A stretch of DNA of 64,000 nt from JASHPR01 sp963729365 (GTDB taxonomy: Bacteria > Actinomycetota > Actinomycetes > Streptosporangiales > Streptosporangiaceae): the NCBI GenBank assembly GCA_963729365.1, contig CAVSNQ010000013.1, positions 1,178,001 through 1,242,000 on the forward strand. The letters run 5' to 3'. The translations under genes and the position numbers were made by a program. Under the pieces are notes generated by a model. It made no database searches. It was not told the origin of the DNA and saw only the letters and a list, made by a program, of their open reading frames with translations. This document shows, in pieces, positions 43,872 through 52,304 of this stretch (positions are counted from its first letter, which is position 1; every line of letters starts with the position of its first letter).

Positions 43872-44168
43872 TCACTCCTCCTCGCTGAACAGCCGCTGCC
43901 TCGCGGACACCAGCTCGATGTCGGGCCGCCCCGCGACGAAGCGCTCGCATGCGTCGAGAACCTCGACGGCGTGCGCTGCCGTCGAGGCCGCCACGGCCAC
44001 GCCGATCTCCGCCCGCCGGTGCAGGTCCAGGTACCCGGTCTCGGCCACCGACGCACCGGGGAAGCGCCGGGTGACCTCGGCGATCAGCGGCCGGACCGCG
44101 GAACGCTTCTGCTTCAGCGAGCGTACGTCGCCGAGCAGTACGTCCAGGGTCAGGGCGCCCACGTACAC
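43872..44168 (-). CDS. DUF503 family protein
   Basis: 98 residues of DUF503: VGALTLDVLLGDVRSLKQKR, then ETGYLDLHRRAEIGVAVAAS. Conserved between infB and rbfA in actinobacteria and Firmicutes; no proven activity, probably linked to translation or ribosome assembly. The GTG of VYVGALTL has GAAGGAG 6 nt upstream, better than a TTG further up. Confidence 0.92.
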   Translation of the reverse strand: MYVGALTLDVLLGDVRSLKQKRSAVRPLIAEVTRRFPGASVAETGYLDLHRRAEIGVAVAASTAAHAVEVLDACERFVAGRPDIELVSARQRLFSEEE

Positions 44169-44205
44169 GGCGGCTCCTTCGCCAGCTGGCAACTGGGGTT
44201 CGGCG

Positions 44206-47200
44206 TCAGGCCCTGGGCTTCTCCCGCATCTCGAACGTCTCGATCACGTCATCGACCCGGACGTCGTTGTAGCCGAGGCCGATACCGCACTCGAAGCCCT
44301 CGCGGACCTCGGTCGCATCGTCCTTGAACCGGCGCAGCGACTCGACGCTGAGGCTCTCCGAGACCACGACGCCATCGCGGACCAGGCGCGCCTTGCTGTT
44401 GCGCGTGATCGTGCCGGACCGGACGATGCAGCCGGCCACGTTGCCGACCCTCGGCACCCGGAAGACCTCCCGCACCTCCGCGGTGCCCAGCTGGGCTTCC
44501 TCGAAGATGGGCTTCAGCATGCCCTTGAGCGCGGCCTCGACCTCCTCGATCGCCTGGTAGATGACCGAGTAGTAGCGGATGTCCACGCCCTCGCGCTGAG
44601 CGAGCTCACCCGCCCGGCCGGCCGGCCGGACGTTGAAGCCGATGATCACGGCGTCCGAGGCGATGGCCAGGTTGACGTCGTCCTGGGTGATCGCGCCGAC
44701 CCCGCGGCCGATGACCCGGAGCACGACCTCCTCGCCCACGTCGAGCTGGAGCAGCGCGTCTTCCAGCGCCTCGACCGAGCCGGACACGTCGCCCTTGATG
44801 ATGAGCAGCAGCTCTTCCCGCTCACCCGACTTGAGCGCCGACTCCAGGTCCTCCAGGGTGACCCTCGGCCGCCGCTGGGCGAACATCGCGGTCCGCTCCC
44901 TGGCCTCACGCCGCTCGGCGATCTGCCTGGCCACCCGGTCGTCGTCGACGACCAGGAAGCTGTCCCCGGCGCCGGGAACCGACGAGAGGCCGAGCACCTG
45001 CACCGGCCGGGACGGCGGGGCGTCGCCGACCGGGTCGCCGTTCTCGTCCAGCATGGCCCGGACCCGGCCGAACGCCTCGCCGCAGACGATCGAGTCGCCG
45101 ACATTGAGGGTGCCGCGCTGCACCAGCACGGTCGCAACCGGTCCCCGGCCCTTGTCCAGGTGGGCCTCGATCGCCACCCCCTGAGCCTGCTGGTCGGGAT
45201 TGGCGCGCAGGTCGAGCTCGGCATCCGCGGTCAGCACGATCGCCTCGAGCAGAGCGTCGATGCCGGTGCCTTCCCTGGCCGAGACGTCGACGAACAGCGA
45301 CTGGCCGCCGAATTCCTCGGCCACCAGCCCGTACTCGGTGAGCTGTGCGCGGACCCGCTGCGGGTCGGCGCCCTCCTTGTCAACCTTGTTGACCGCCACC
45401 ACGATCGGCACCCCGGCCGCCTGGGCGTGGTTGAGCGCCTCGGTGGTCTGCGGCTTCACGCCGTCGTCCGCCGCCACGACCAGCACGACCAGGTCGGTGG
45501 TCTCGGCGCCGCGGGCACGCATGGCGGTAAAAGCCTCGTGACCAGGGGTGTCGATGAACGTGATCTTCCGTTCCTGGCCATCGACCTCGGTGTTGACCTG
45601 GTAAGCGCCGATGTGCTGGGTAATCCCGCCGGCCTCGTGCGCCACCAGGTTCGTGTGCCGGATCGCGTCGAGCAGCTTGGTCTTGCCGTGGTCGACGTGG
45701 CCCATCACGGTCACCACCGGCGGGCGGGCCACGAGGTCGGCATCCTCGCCCTCGTCCTCACCGAACTCGATGTCGAACGCCTCGAGCAGCTCCCTGTCCT
45801 CTTCCTCCGGGGAGACAACCTGGACCGTGTAGTTCAGCTCGGCCCCGAGCAGCTGGAGCGTCTCGTCGTTCACCGACTGGGTCGCGGTCACCATCTCGCC
45901 CAGGTGGAACAGCACCTGCACGAGCGAGGCCGGGTTCACGCCGATCTTGTCGGCGAAGTCGCTCAGCGACGCACCACGCGACAGCCGGATCGCCTGGCCG
46001 TTGCCGCGCGGGATCGACACGCCACCGATCGCCGGGGCCTGCATGTTGTCGAACTCCTGGCGGCGCTGGCGCTTCGACTTCCGGCCGCGCTGCGGGCGCC
46101 CGCCGGGCCGCCCGAACGCGCCCTGGGTGCCGCTCCGGCCGCGGCCGCCGCCGCCGGGCCGGGCCGGCCCGACCCCGGGCCGCTGGGCGCCGCCCGCACC
46201 GGGACCGCCGCGGCCGCCACCCGGGCCCGCGCCCGGACCGCCGCGGCCGCCCGGCCGGGTGCCCGTGCTCGGTCCGCCGCGGCCGCCTGGCCCTCCGGGG
46301 CCGCCCGAACCGCCCGGGCCCGAGAACCCGCCGGGTCCCCGGGTGCCGACCGGCCTGGGGGGCATGCTGCTCGGGCTGGGACGGGGCCCGCCCGGCCGCG
46401 GCCCGCCCGGCCGCGGTGAGTCGCCGGGACCACCCGGGCCCGGGCGCCCGGGGAAGCGTGCTCCGCCCGGCCGCGGCGCGCCGGGAGCCCCCGGTCGGCC
46501 GGTGCCCGGGCTGGTGCCGGGGGAGCCGGCGAAGGCCGCCGGGCTCCCGCCTGCCGCGCCCGGTGCTCCTGGCTGGGCTGGCCGGCCACCTCGCGGCGCC
46601 GATCCCATGCCGGTCGCCGTCGAGCTGAACGGGTTGTTGCCCGGCCGCGGACCTGGGCGCGGCGGCCCTGGCGTGCCCGCGGGCGGGCGGCCGGGCGCGC
46701 CGGCCGGCCGCGGCGCCCAGCCGGCGCGCCGGGACCTGGGCGCGGCGCGGTTGGCCTTGGAGCGCTCCGTGCCCCGGTGGCCGACCCTCCGGCGGCTGGC
46801 TCGCCTGTGCCCGGCGCGGTTTCGCCGGCCGCGGCCGGCGCATCCGGCTCCGCTTGCGGGAAAGGAACAGGTGGCTTGGCCCGCCCCGCGGACCCGCCGG
46901 ACGGCCCCGCGCCCTGATCGGCGCCGGGCCCGGCCGCGGCCGGGCTGGCCGGCTCGGCCGATGTCGGCGCAGGCCCGGCCTCGGCCACCGGGGCGGCCGA
47001 CCCGACGGGTGCGGCCGGGCTGCGGCCGTTGGTGCCCGCATGCCCGTCCTCGGCGGCCGACGTCGCGACGGGCGCGCTCGCGGCTGATGCCGCCGCCGCG
47101 GCCGTTCCCGCGGCTGATGCCGCGGCGCCTGACGCTCCCGCGGCAGGCTGCGCCGCCGAACGGCCGTCTTCGGTCTTGGTGGCCCGCGCCTGCTTGGGCT

Positions 47201-47360
47201 GCTGGGCCGCGAATGCTTCCTTGAGCCTGCGGACAACCGGCGCCTCAATCGTGGAGGACGCCGACCGCACGAACTCGCCCATTTCCTGGAGCTTGGCCAT
47301 CACGGCCTTGCTCTCTACGCCGAACTCCTTCGCGAGTTCGTATACCCGGACCTTCGCCAC
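44206..47360 (-). CDS. infB: Translation initiation factor IF-2 (one-base frameshift in the linker)
   Basis: Initiator-tRNA-binding GTPase, essential. The GTG start gives the IF2_N domain (MAKVRVYELAKEFGVESKAV), followed by a long Ala/Pro/Gly/Arg linker and then the conserved half: G1 GHVDHGKT, G3 DTPGHEAF, G4 NKVD, and domains II-IV ending at MREKPRA. As printed, the N-terminal frame does not join the rest: from about 46690-46740 the frame must shift by one base. Adding a single G near 46700 joins GRRGRP to GAPGRPPAGTPG and the typical RPGNNPFSSTATGMG. The restored length is 1051 aa, normal for actinobacteria. A consensus error is the likely cause. Confidence 0.93.
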
Positions 47361-47376
47361 TGCGCTCCCTCTACTC

Positions 47377-47395
47377 GGTCCGGCTCGGCCGGACC
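47377..47395. other. Hairpin in the infB leader
   Basis: GGTCCGGC-TCG-GCCGGACC, a perfect 8-bp stem with a 3-nt loop, between ylxR and the infB start, only 17 nt before the GTG. It could limit read-through or translation of infB, but may be incidental in GC-rich DNA. Confidence 0.4.
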
Positions 47396-47536
47396 CGTCA
47401 GCCGGTCGGGGCAGCGCGTGCTCCGTCCGGCGTCAGCTTCTGCTGTTCATCGCCGCATGCTCATCGGTCGCTCATCGAATCTCAGCCTGCTTTCCCGGGC
47501 CGTGTTGCCGCGGCCCTGCTTTTCACCCGCCCTGCT

Positions 47537-47863
47537 CTACCCGCCCTCGCCGCCCGGTCGGGCTTGACCCGGCGGAACCGGTCGCGCCTCTCCAAGATAC
47601 TCGGCGAGGCGGCCGGTCCGGGCCGGTCCCGGCAGTCGCAGCGCCCGCGCGAATGCCCGGCGGCGCTGCGCTTTCTCGAAGCATCCCTGGCTGGGATGCA
47701 GGTACGCACCCCGGCCCGGCCTTCGCGCCGGCCCGTCAGGAACGATCTCGTTCCCGGCTGCCACCAGGCGAAGCAAGTCGGACTTGGCCGCGCGGCCCCC
47801 GCATCCCACACAGGTCCGGATCGCTGGCGCGGGCCGAACCGGCTGCGGAAGCCGCGTGACCAT
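47537..47863 (-). CDS. ylxR: YlxR (DUF448) family RNA-binding protein
   Basis: About 109 residues. Signature RTCVGCGGRAAKSDLLRLVA, GRGAYLHPSQGCFEKAQRRR. YlxR (also called RnpM) is an RNA-binding protein, reported in Firmicutes to modulate RNase P. The nusA-ylxR-infB order is conserved. The start is uncertain: ATG at 47863, GTG at 47860 or TTG further up are all possible. Confidence 0.9.
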   Translation of the reverse strand: MVTRLPQPVRPAPAIRTCVGCGGRAAKSDLLRLVAAGNEIVPDGPARRPGRGAYLHPSQGCFEKAQRRRAFARALRLPGPARTGRLAEYLGEARPVPPGQARPGGEGG

Positions 47864-47874
47864 CTGCGTCAAGC

Positions 47875-49053
47875 TTACAGTGCCTGCGCATCTGGGGCAC
47901 CGGGCATGCTACCCGCCGAGCCCGGGACATCGCTGACCGCGCTCGCCAGCGCCCCGTCCTTTCTCCTAGCCCCGCCGCCCTCCGTACTCTCGGCTGGCCC
48001 ACCGCCGCCCGCCGCACCCTCGCCCTCGCCTGGCCCGCTGGCCCGCCCGGCATCCTCGGGCGCGGCCGAGGCCACCGTGGCGTCGGCACCCGGGCTGTCC
48101 GGCCGGATATCGATCCGCCAGCCGGTCAGGCGGGCCGCGAGCCTGACGTTCTGGCCCTCCTTGCCGATGGCCAGCGACAGCTGGTAGTCAGGGACGATCA
48201 CCTGCGCCACCCGCGCCTGGGCGTCCACGACGATCACCCGCGAGACCCGGGCCGGAGACAGCGCGTGGGCCACGAACTCGGCCGGGTCCGGCGAGTAGTC
48301 GACGATGTCGATCTTCTCCCCGTGCAGCTCGGTCATCACGTTGCGGACCCGGCTGCCCATCGGGCCGATGCAGGCACCCTTGGCGTTCACGCCCGCCTGG
48401 CGCGAGGCCACCGCGATCTTGCTCCGGTGCCCGGCCTCCCTGGCGATGGCGGCGATCTCCACGGCCCCGGACGCGATTTCGGGCACCTCGAGCGCGAACA
48501 GCTTCTTGACCAGGTTCGGATGCGTGCGGGACAGCGTTACCGACGGCCCGCGGTAGCCCTTGCGGACGTGCAGCACATAGCACTTCAGCCGCTCGCCGTG
48601 CACGTAGCGCTCGCCCGGCACCTGCTCGGTCGGCGGCAGGATGGCCTCGAGCTTGCCCAGGTCAACGAGGACGGCCCGCGGGTCCTTGCCCTGCTGGATC
48701 ACGCCGGCCACGATGTCTCCCTCGCGGCCCGCGTATTCACCGAAGGTGAGCTCGTCCTCGGCGTCGCGCAGCCGCTGCAGGATGACCTGGCGGGCCGTGG
48801 TCGCCGCGATCCGGCCGAAGCCCTCCGGAGTGTCGTCGTACTCCCGCGTCACGGCGCCGTCCGCGCCGGTCTCCGCAGCCCAGACGGTCACGTGACCGCT
48901 GCCCCGGTTCACCTCGACCCGTGCGGTGGCGGCCGCACCGTCGGTCCGGTGGTAGGCGACGAGCAGCGCGTCCTCGATGGCCTTGATGGCCAGGTCCATC
49001 GAGATGTCCTTCTCGGCCTCCAGGCTGCGCAGGACGCTCAGATCAATATCCAT
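47875..49053 (-). CDS. nusA: Transcription termination/antitermination protein NusA
   Basis: 392 residues. Binds RNA polymerase and controls pausing, termination and antitermination. N-terminal domain MDIDLSVLRSLEAEKDISMD, an S1 domain (GREGDIVAGVIQQGKDPRAV), then two KH domains (NAKGACIGPMGSRVRNVM; LSLAIGKEGQNVRLAARLTG). A Gly/Glu/Ala-rich tail of ~70 residues follows. It begins inside the last codons of rimP. Confidence 0.96.
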   Translation of the reverse strand: MDIDLSVLRSLEAEKDISMDLAIKAIEDALLVAYHRTDGAAATARVEVNRGSGHVTVWAAETGADGAVTREYDDTPEGFGRIAATTARQVILQRLRDAEDELTFGEYAGREGDIVAGVIQQGKDPRAVLVDLGKLEAILPPTEQVPGERYVHGERLKCYVLHVRKGYRGPSVTLSRTHPNLVKKLFALEVPEIASGAVEIAAIAREAGHRSKIAVASRQAGVNAKGACIGPMGSRVRNVMTELHGEKIDIVDYSPDPAEFVAHALSPARVSRVIVVDAQARVAQVIVPDYQLSLAIGKEGQNVRLAARLTGWRIDIRPDSPGADATVASAAPEDAGRASGPGEGEGAAGGGGPAESTEGGGARRKDGALASAVSDVPGSAGSMPGAPDAQAL

Positions 49054-49615
49054 CGGGCCCCTCCTCGTCCGCGCCGTCGCCGGCGTAGGCATCCAGCGGG
49101 GCGAACTCGATCTGTATCCTCCCCGGGCCGAGTTCGGAATAGCCGAACTCACGGCTCGCTCCGTCGACGCTGATCCGCACGCCGCTGGAGTCCGTCCCGG
49201 TGACCCGTCCGGTGACGGCCGCCGAGCCATCTGTCGCATCGGGCTGCGACCTGATCGGAGCGGTCACCAGGCGCCCGACCGCGCGCCGCCAGTGCTTGGG
49301 CTCGGTCAGCGGCCGGTCGACGCCCGGTGAGGATACCTCAAGGGTGTAGGACGCCTCCCCCATCGCGGCCGCGCGGTCGAGCGTGGCCGAGAGCTCCCGG
49401 CTGACGAGCGCGATGTCGTCCAGGCTGATCCCGCCGTCGGCGTCGACCACGATGCGCAACAGCCGGCGCCGGCCGGCCGAGGTGATCCTGACATCCTCCA
49501 GGTCCATTCCCATGGCGGCCACCGCTGGCTCAAGCAGGCCGACGATCCGCTCGGTGTCCGCGGCAGCCCCCCGCGACGGCGACCGCGGCGAACCGTGACG
49601 CGAGTTACCGTGCAT
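49043..49615 (-). CDS. rimP: Ribosome maturation factor RimP
   Basis: 190 residues; needed for 30S assembly. Family core: LLEPAVAAMGMDLEDVRITS, LRIVVDADGGISLDDIALVS, YTLEVSSPGVDRPLTEPKHW, and a C-terminal SH3-like barrel. AGGAGGT just upstream supports the ATG. It overlaps nusA by 11 bases and heads the long nusA-infB operon; the divergent ferritin-like genes start 178 nt away. Confidence 0.95.
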   Translation of the reverse strand: MHGNSRHGSPRSPSRGAAADTERIVGLLEPAVAAMGMDLEDVRITSAGRRRLLRIVVDADGGISLDDIALVSRELSATLDRAAAMGEASYTLEVSSPGVDRPLTEPKHWRRAVGRLVTAPIRSQPDATDGSAAVTGRVTGTDSSGVRISVDGASREFGYSELGPGRIQIEFAPLDAYAGDGADEEGPDGY

Positions 49616-49792
49616 CACGACCTCCTCGCCCGCGACCTGTGCTGTTGTCCGCTCGGCCTCTAGCCTAACCGGGCCGGCGAGCACCGCGGCGGTGGCCCGC
49701 CACGCCGCGTGCCGGTCCGACCCCGGCAGCGGCGCGCATGGCATGCTAGGAGCCCGCGCAGGCAACGGGGCGCGGCACCGGCTGGAGGCTCC

Positions 49793-50335
49793 GTGGCGGC
49801 GAATCCGACACGCCGAGTAATGCTCGCGGCCGCGGCGATGCTGCCGCTCGCCGCCGTATCGGGCTGCGACGGCGCCGACGTGCTCGGCGCTCCGCCGTCG
49901 CCCGCCCCCGATGTGACCGTGCTCCGGGAGGCGATCGCCGCCGAGCAGCTGATGATCACGCGGTATACGGCCGTGCTGCGCGGCGCCCGCGGGACTTCCG
50001 CGGCCGCCTTGACCGCGGTGCTTGAGCCGCTGCTGGCCGAGCACCGCGCCCACCTCGCCCAGCTCCGGTCGCGGCTTATCGTTCCGGCCGGGGCGGCCAG
50101 CTCGCCTGCATCCCGGCCAGCCGGGCCCGCGTCCGCGACGCCGGCCGCGGGGAGCGGGGGCGTCGCGTACCTGCGGGCCGCCGAGCAGGCCGCCGCCGCG
50201 GCCATGCTGGACCGGCTGCGGAGCGCCCCGGCCTCCCTGGCCCAGCTCTTCGCCAGCATCTCGGCGTCCGAGGCCACGCACGTTCCCGTCCTCGATGCCG
50301 CTGCCGCGGGCACTACCGGCCAGGCGGCCGGATGA
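49793..50335 (+). CDS. Exported ferritin-like protein with lipoprotein-type signal
   Basis: 180 residues, GTG start with GGAGG upstream. The N-terminus has paired arginines (PTRRVMLAAAAMLPLAAVSGC) consistent with a Tat or lipoprotein signal, with the lipidated Cys near residue 25. Then two four-helix-type segments: VTVLREAIAAEQLMITRYTA, EPLLAEHRAHLAQLRSRL and YLRAAEQAAAAAMLDRL. E-x-x-x-x-R/H patterns resemble ferritin-like folds, but a full metal site cannot be confirmed. It overlaps the next gene by 4 bases (ATGA). Confidence 0.75.
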   Translation: MAANPTRRVMLAAAAMLPLAAVSGCDGADVLGAPPSPAPDVTVLREAIAAEQLMITRYTAVLRGARGTSAAALTAVLEPLLAEHRAHLAQLRSRLIVPAGAASSPASRPAGPASATPAAGSGGVAYLRAAEQAAAAAMLDRLRSAPASLAQLFASISASEATHVPVLDAAAAGTTGQAAG

Positions 50336-50796
50336 CCAGCCACGCCAGTCCTGCGCGCGGCACGGTACGCGCCCTGCAGTCGGCGCTGGTGGCCGAGCAC
50401 GCCGCGGTCTACGGCTACGGGGTCGTCGGCGCCTACCTGACCGGGAGCATGCAGGCCACGGCCACGGCGGACTGGGTGGCCCATCAGCTGGCCAGGGACC
50501 GGCTCGAGGCGATGCTGCTTTCTGTCGGCACCCAGCCGCCCGCGGCTGCGGTGGCCTACCAGCTGCCGGTGCCGGTGCGGAACCCGGCCGGGGCCGCCGC
50601 GCTCGCCGTCGTGCTCGAAGACCGGATCGCCACGGCCTACCTCGGCCTGGTAGCACTGAGCAATACAGCGATCAGGGAGTTCGGCGCGCTGCAGCTGCAG
50701 GCGTCCGCGCTGCGCGCAGCGGCCTGGCGCGGGAGCACCGTCGCGTTCCCAGGCCTGACCGCCGCCGCGCTCGCCGCACCACGGCCGGGCGCCTGA
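50332..50796 (+). CDS. DUF4439 ferritin-like protein
   Basis: 154 residues with the DUF4439 layout: ALQSALVAEHAAVYGYGVVG, a central helix pair, then VVLEDRIATAYLGLVAL and a C-terminal helix. Glu and His at ferritin-like positions (AEH, E-DR) could bind iron. No signal peptide. Its location divergent from rimP is seen in other actinomycetes. With its exported partner it may form a small iron- or oxidant-handling pair, which is inference. Confidence 0.85.
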   Translation: MTSHASPARGTVRALQSALVAEHAAVYGYGVVGAYLTGSMQATATADWVAHQLARDRLEAMLLSVGTQPPAAAVAYQLPVPVRNPAGAAALAVVLEDRIATAYLGLVALSNTAIREFGALQLQASALRAAAWRGSTVAFPGLTAAALAAPRPGA

Positions 50797-50804
50797 TCGC
50801 GTGA

Positions 50805-51131
50805 CTAGGGCGTGGTCGGCTGGTCGCGAGCCGCGAGAACCCGCTCGACGAGGGCTGCGGCGCCCTCCAGGTCCTCCCAGGTAGCGATCCGTTCCGCCCA
50901 TGACCACCAGAACCACCAGGTGCCATCCTGGCCGCGCCCGGCGTAGATGTCCTCGGCCAGCGCGGACGCCGCGGGATTCACCACGTGCAGGCTGGGAACG
51001 CGCCCTGGCGGCGCCATCAGCGTGGTCCGCAGCCCGTGGTGAGCCAGCACTTCCGCGAGCCCTTCGAGCCGGCTCAGGTAAGCGTGCAGGGCCTGGGCCG
51101 GCCCGCTGGCCTGCCGGGTTTCCGTGATCAT
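50805..51131 (-). CDS. Small Trp-rich protein divergent from an XRE regulator
   Basis: 108 residues. The ATG is chosen for AGGGG 8 nt upstream; longer versions are not supported. Notable segment: PSLHVVNPAASALAEDIYAG, then DGTWWFWWSWAERI with five tryptophans. This is a recurrent actinomycete family found beside DUF5753 XRE regulators, without a known function. It faces away from the regulator across a spacer holding an inverted repeat, so it is probably the regulator's target. Confidence 0.75.
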   Translation of the reverse strand: MITETRQASGPAQALHAYLSRLEGLAEVLAHHGLRTTLMAPPGRVPSLHVVNPAASALAEDIYAGRGQDGTWWFWWSWAERIATWEDLEGAAALVERVLAARDQPTTP

Positions 51132-51203
51132 TAAGTTACCCCTAGTAGCCGGGATACAGCATAGAGTAATGACATGTTTAAGGATGCCGCCTAGAGCGGC
51201 CGG

Positions 51204-51237
51204 ATGCAACATGCATAGAGGAATTCGCATGTTGCAT
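51204..51237. promoter_or_regulatory. 11-bp inverted repeat between divergent genes, candidate XRE operator
   Basis: ATGCAACATGC, 12 nt, GCATGTTGCAT: perfect arms, about 107 bp before the XRE gene and 73 bp before the divergent small gene. The spacer also has a direct repeat gcatagagNaat (51159-51170 and 51213-51224) and a 5-bp inverted repeat (51186-51200). The AT content here is well above the surroundings. A fitting site for the adjacent regulator; not proven. Confidence 0.6.
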
Positions 51238-51343
51238 GAGAGATCGTTCCGGCCTGGATTCCCGGCCAGTAACTGGACGCCATGGCGCTCCAGCGGCACA
51301 CTAAAGAACCCCCGCACGTCGCGCTCTTCGGGGGAGGTGACAG

Positions 51344-52198
51344 ATGGGAAGCGAGCACAGCCCCACGGTCCGGCGGCGCCGGCTCGCGCTTGAGCTCAGG
51401 AGGCTCCGCGAGGCGGCCAGGCTGACGTGCGAGGAAGTCGCGGATCATCTGGAATGCTCCGCCTCCAAGATCAGCCGCGTGGAGACCGGCCGGGTATCGG
51501 TCTCGCCGCGAGACGTCCGCGACATGCTCGAGCTCTACGGCGTCCCCGCCGCGCAGCGGGAGAGCCTGGTCCAGCTGGCCCGCGACTCGCGCCAGAAGGG
51601 CTGGTGGCACGCGTACAGCGACACCATGCAGCCGCAGATGGCCACCTATATCGGCCTGGAGAGCGCGGCGTCGGAGATCCGGATCTACGAGGTCAGCCTG
51701 ATCCCCGGGCTACTGCAGACCGAGGACTACGCGCGGGCTGTCATCCGGGCCGGGATGGTGAACAGTCCCACCGAGGACATCGAGCGCAGGGTCTCGCTGT
51801 TGATGGCCCGTCAGCCCGCCGTCGTCCGGGACGACCCGCCGAAGGTCTGGGCGGTCCTTGACGAGGCCGCGCTGCGGCGCCGGGTCGGCGGCTCTGGCCT
51901 GATGCGGCTGCAGCTTGAGCACCTGCTCGCCCAGGCCGCGCTGCCGAACGTGGCGGTTCAGGTGATCCCGTTCGGCGGCGGCGCGCATCCCGCCATGGGC
52001 AGGCCGTTCATCATCCTGGTCTTCCCGGAGCGGGTGGACACCGACGTGGTCTACCTGGAGGACCTGACCAGTGCCCTGTACCTGGAGGACGTCGCCGAGG
52101 TGGACAGGTACAACGTGTTTTTCAACCACCTGCGGGCCACCGCGCTGTCGTTCGACGACTCGGCGGCGCTGATCACGTCGGTCCTGAAGGAGATTTAG
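51344..52198 (+). CDS. XRE family regulator with DUF5753 domain
   Basis: 284 residues. N-terminal XRE helix-turn-helix (RRRRLALELRRLREAARLTC, then EEVADHLECSASKISRVETG), followed by the DUF5753 sensor-like domain (GWWHAYSDTMQPQMATYIGL; ISLIPGLLQTEDYARA-type motif; LPNVAVQVIPFGGGAHPAMG). Such regulators are abundant in Streptomyces relatives, where they control development or small partner proteins. GGGGGAGGTG precedes the ATG. Confidence 0.92.
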   Translation: MGSEHSPTVRRRRLALELRRLREAARLTCEEVADHLECSASKISRVETGRVSVSPRDVRDMLELYGVPAAQRESLVQLARDSRQKGWWHAYSDTMQPQMATYIGLESAASEIRIYEVSLIPGLLQTEDYARAVIRAGMVNSPTEDIERRVSLLMARQPAVVRDDPPKVWAVLDEAALRRRVGGSGLMRLQLEHLLAQAALPNVAVQVIPFGGGAHPAMGRPFIILVFPERVDTDVVYLEDLTSALYLEDVAEVDRYNVFFNHLRATALSFDDSAALITSVLKEI

Positions 52199-52201
52199 CC
52201 G

Positions 52202-52237
52202 CCCGCGGCGCCGTACCGCGCGCCGGGCGCCGCCGGG
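52202..52237 (+). terminator. Terminator hairpin after the XRE gene
   Basis: CCCGCGGCGCC ... GGCGCCGCCGGG, an 11-bp stem with one bulge and a 13-nt loop, begins 4 nt after the stop codon. No T-run. Confidence 0.55.
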
Positions 52238-52304
52238 GACAGGCGAGGACCCGTCGAACCCGCCCGCATGGTCTGGTGATGGTCGCGAGGCGTGACGGCC
52301 GCTC

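Noticed and set aside
43918..46419. Open frame of 833 codons antisense to infB
   Set aside because: Shadow of the IF-2 gene with low-complexity Arg/Gly translation.
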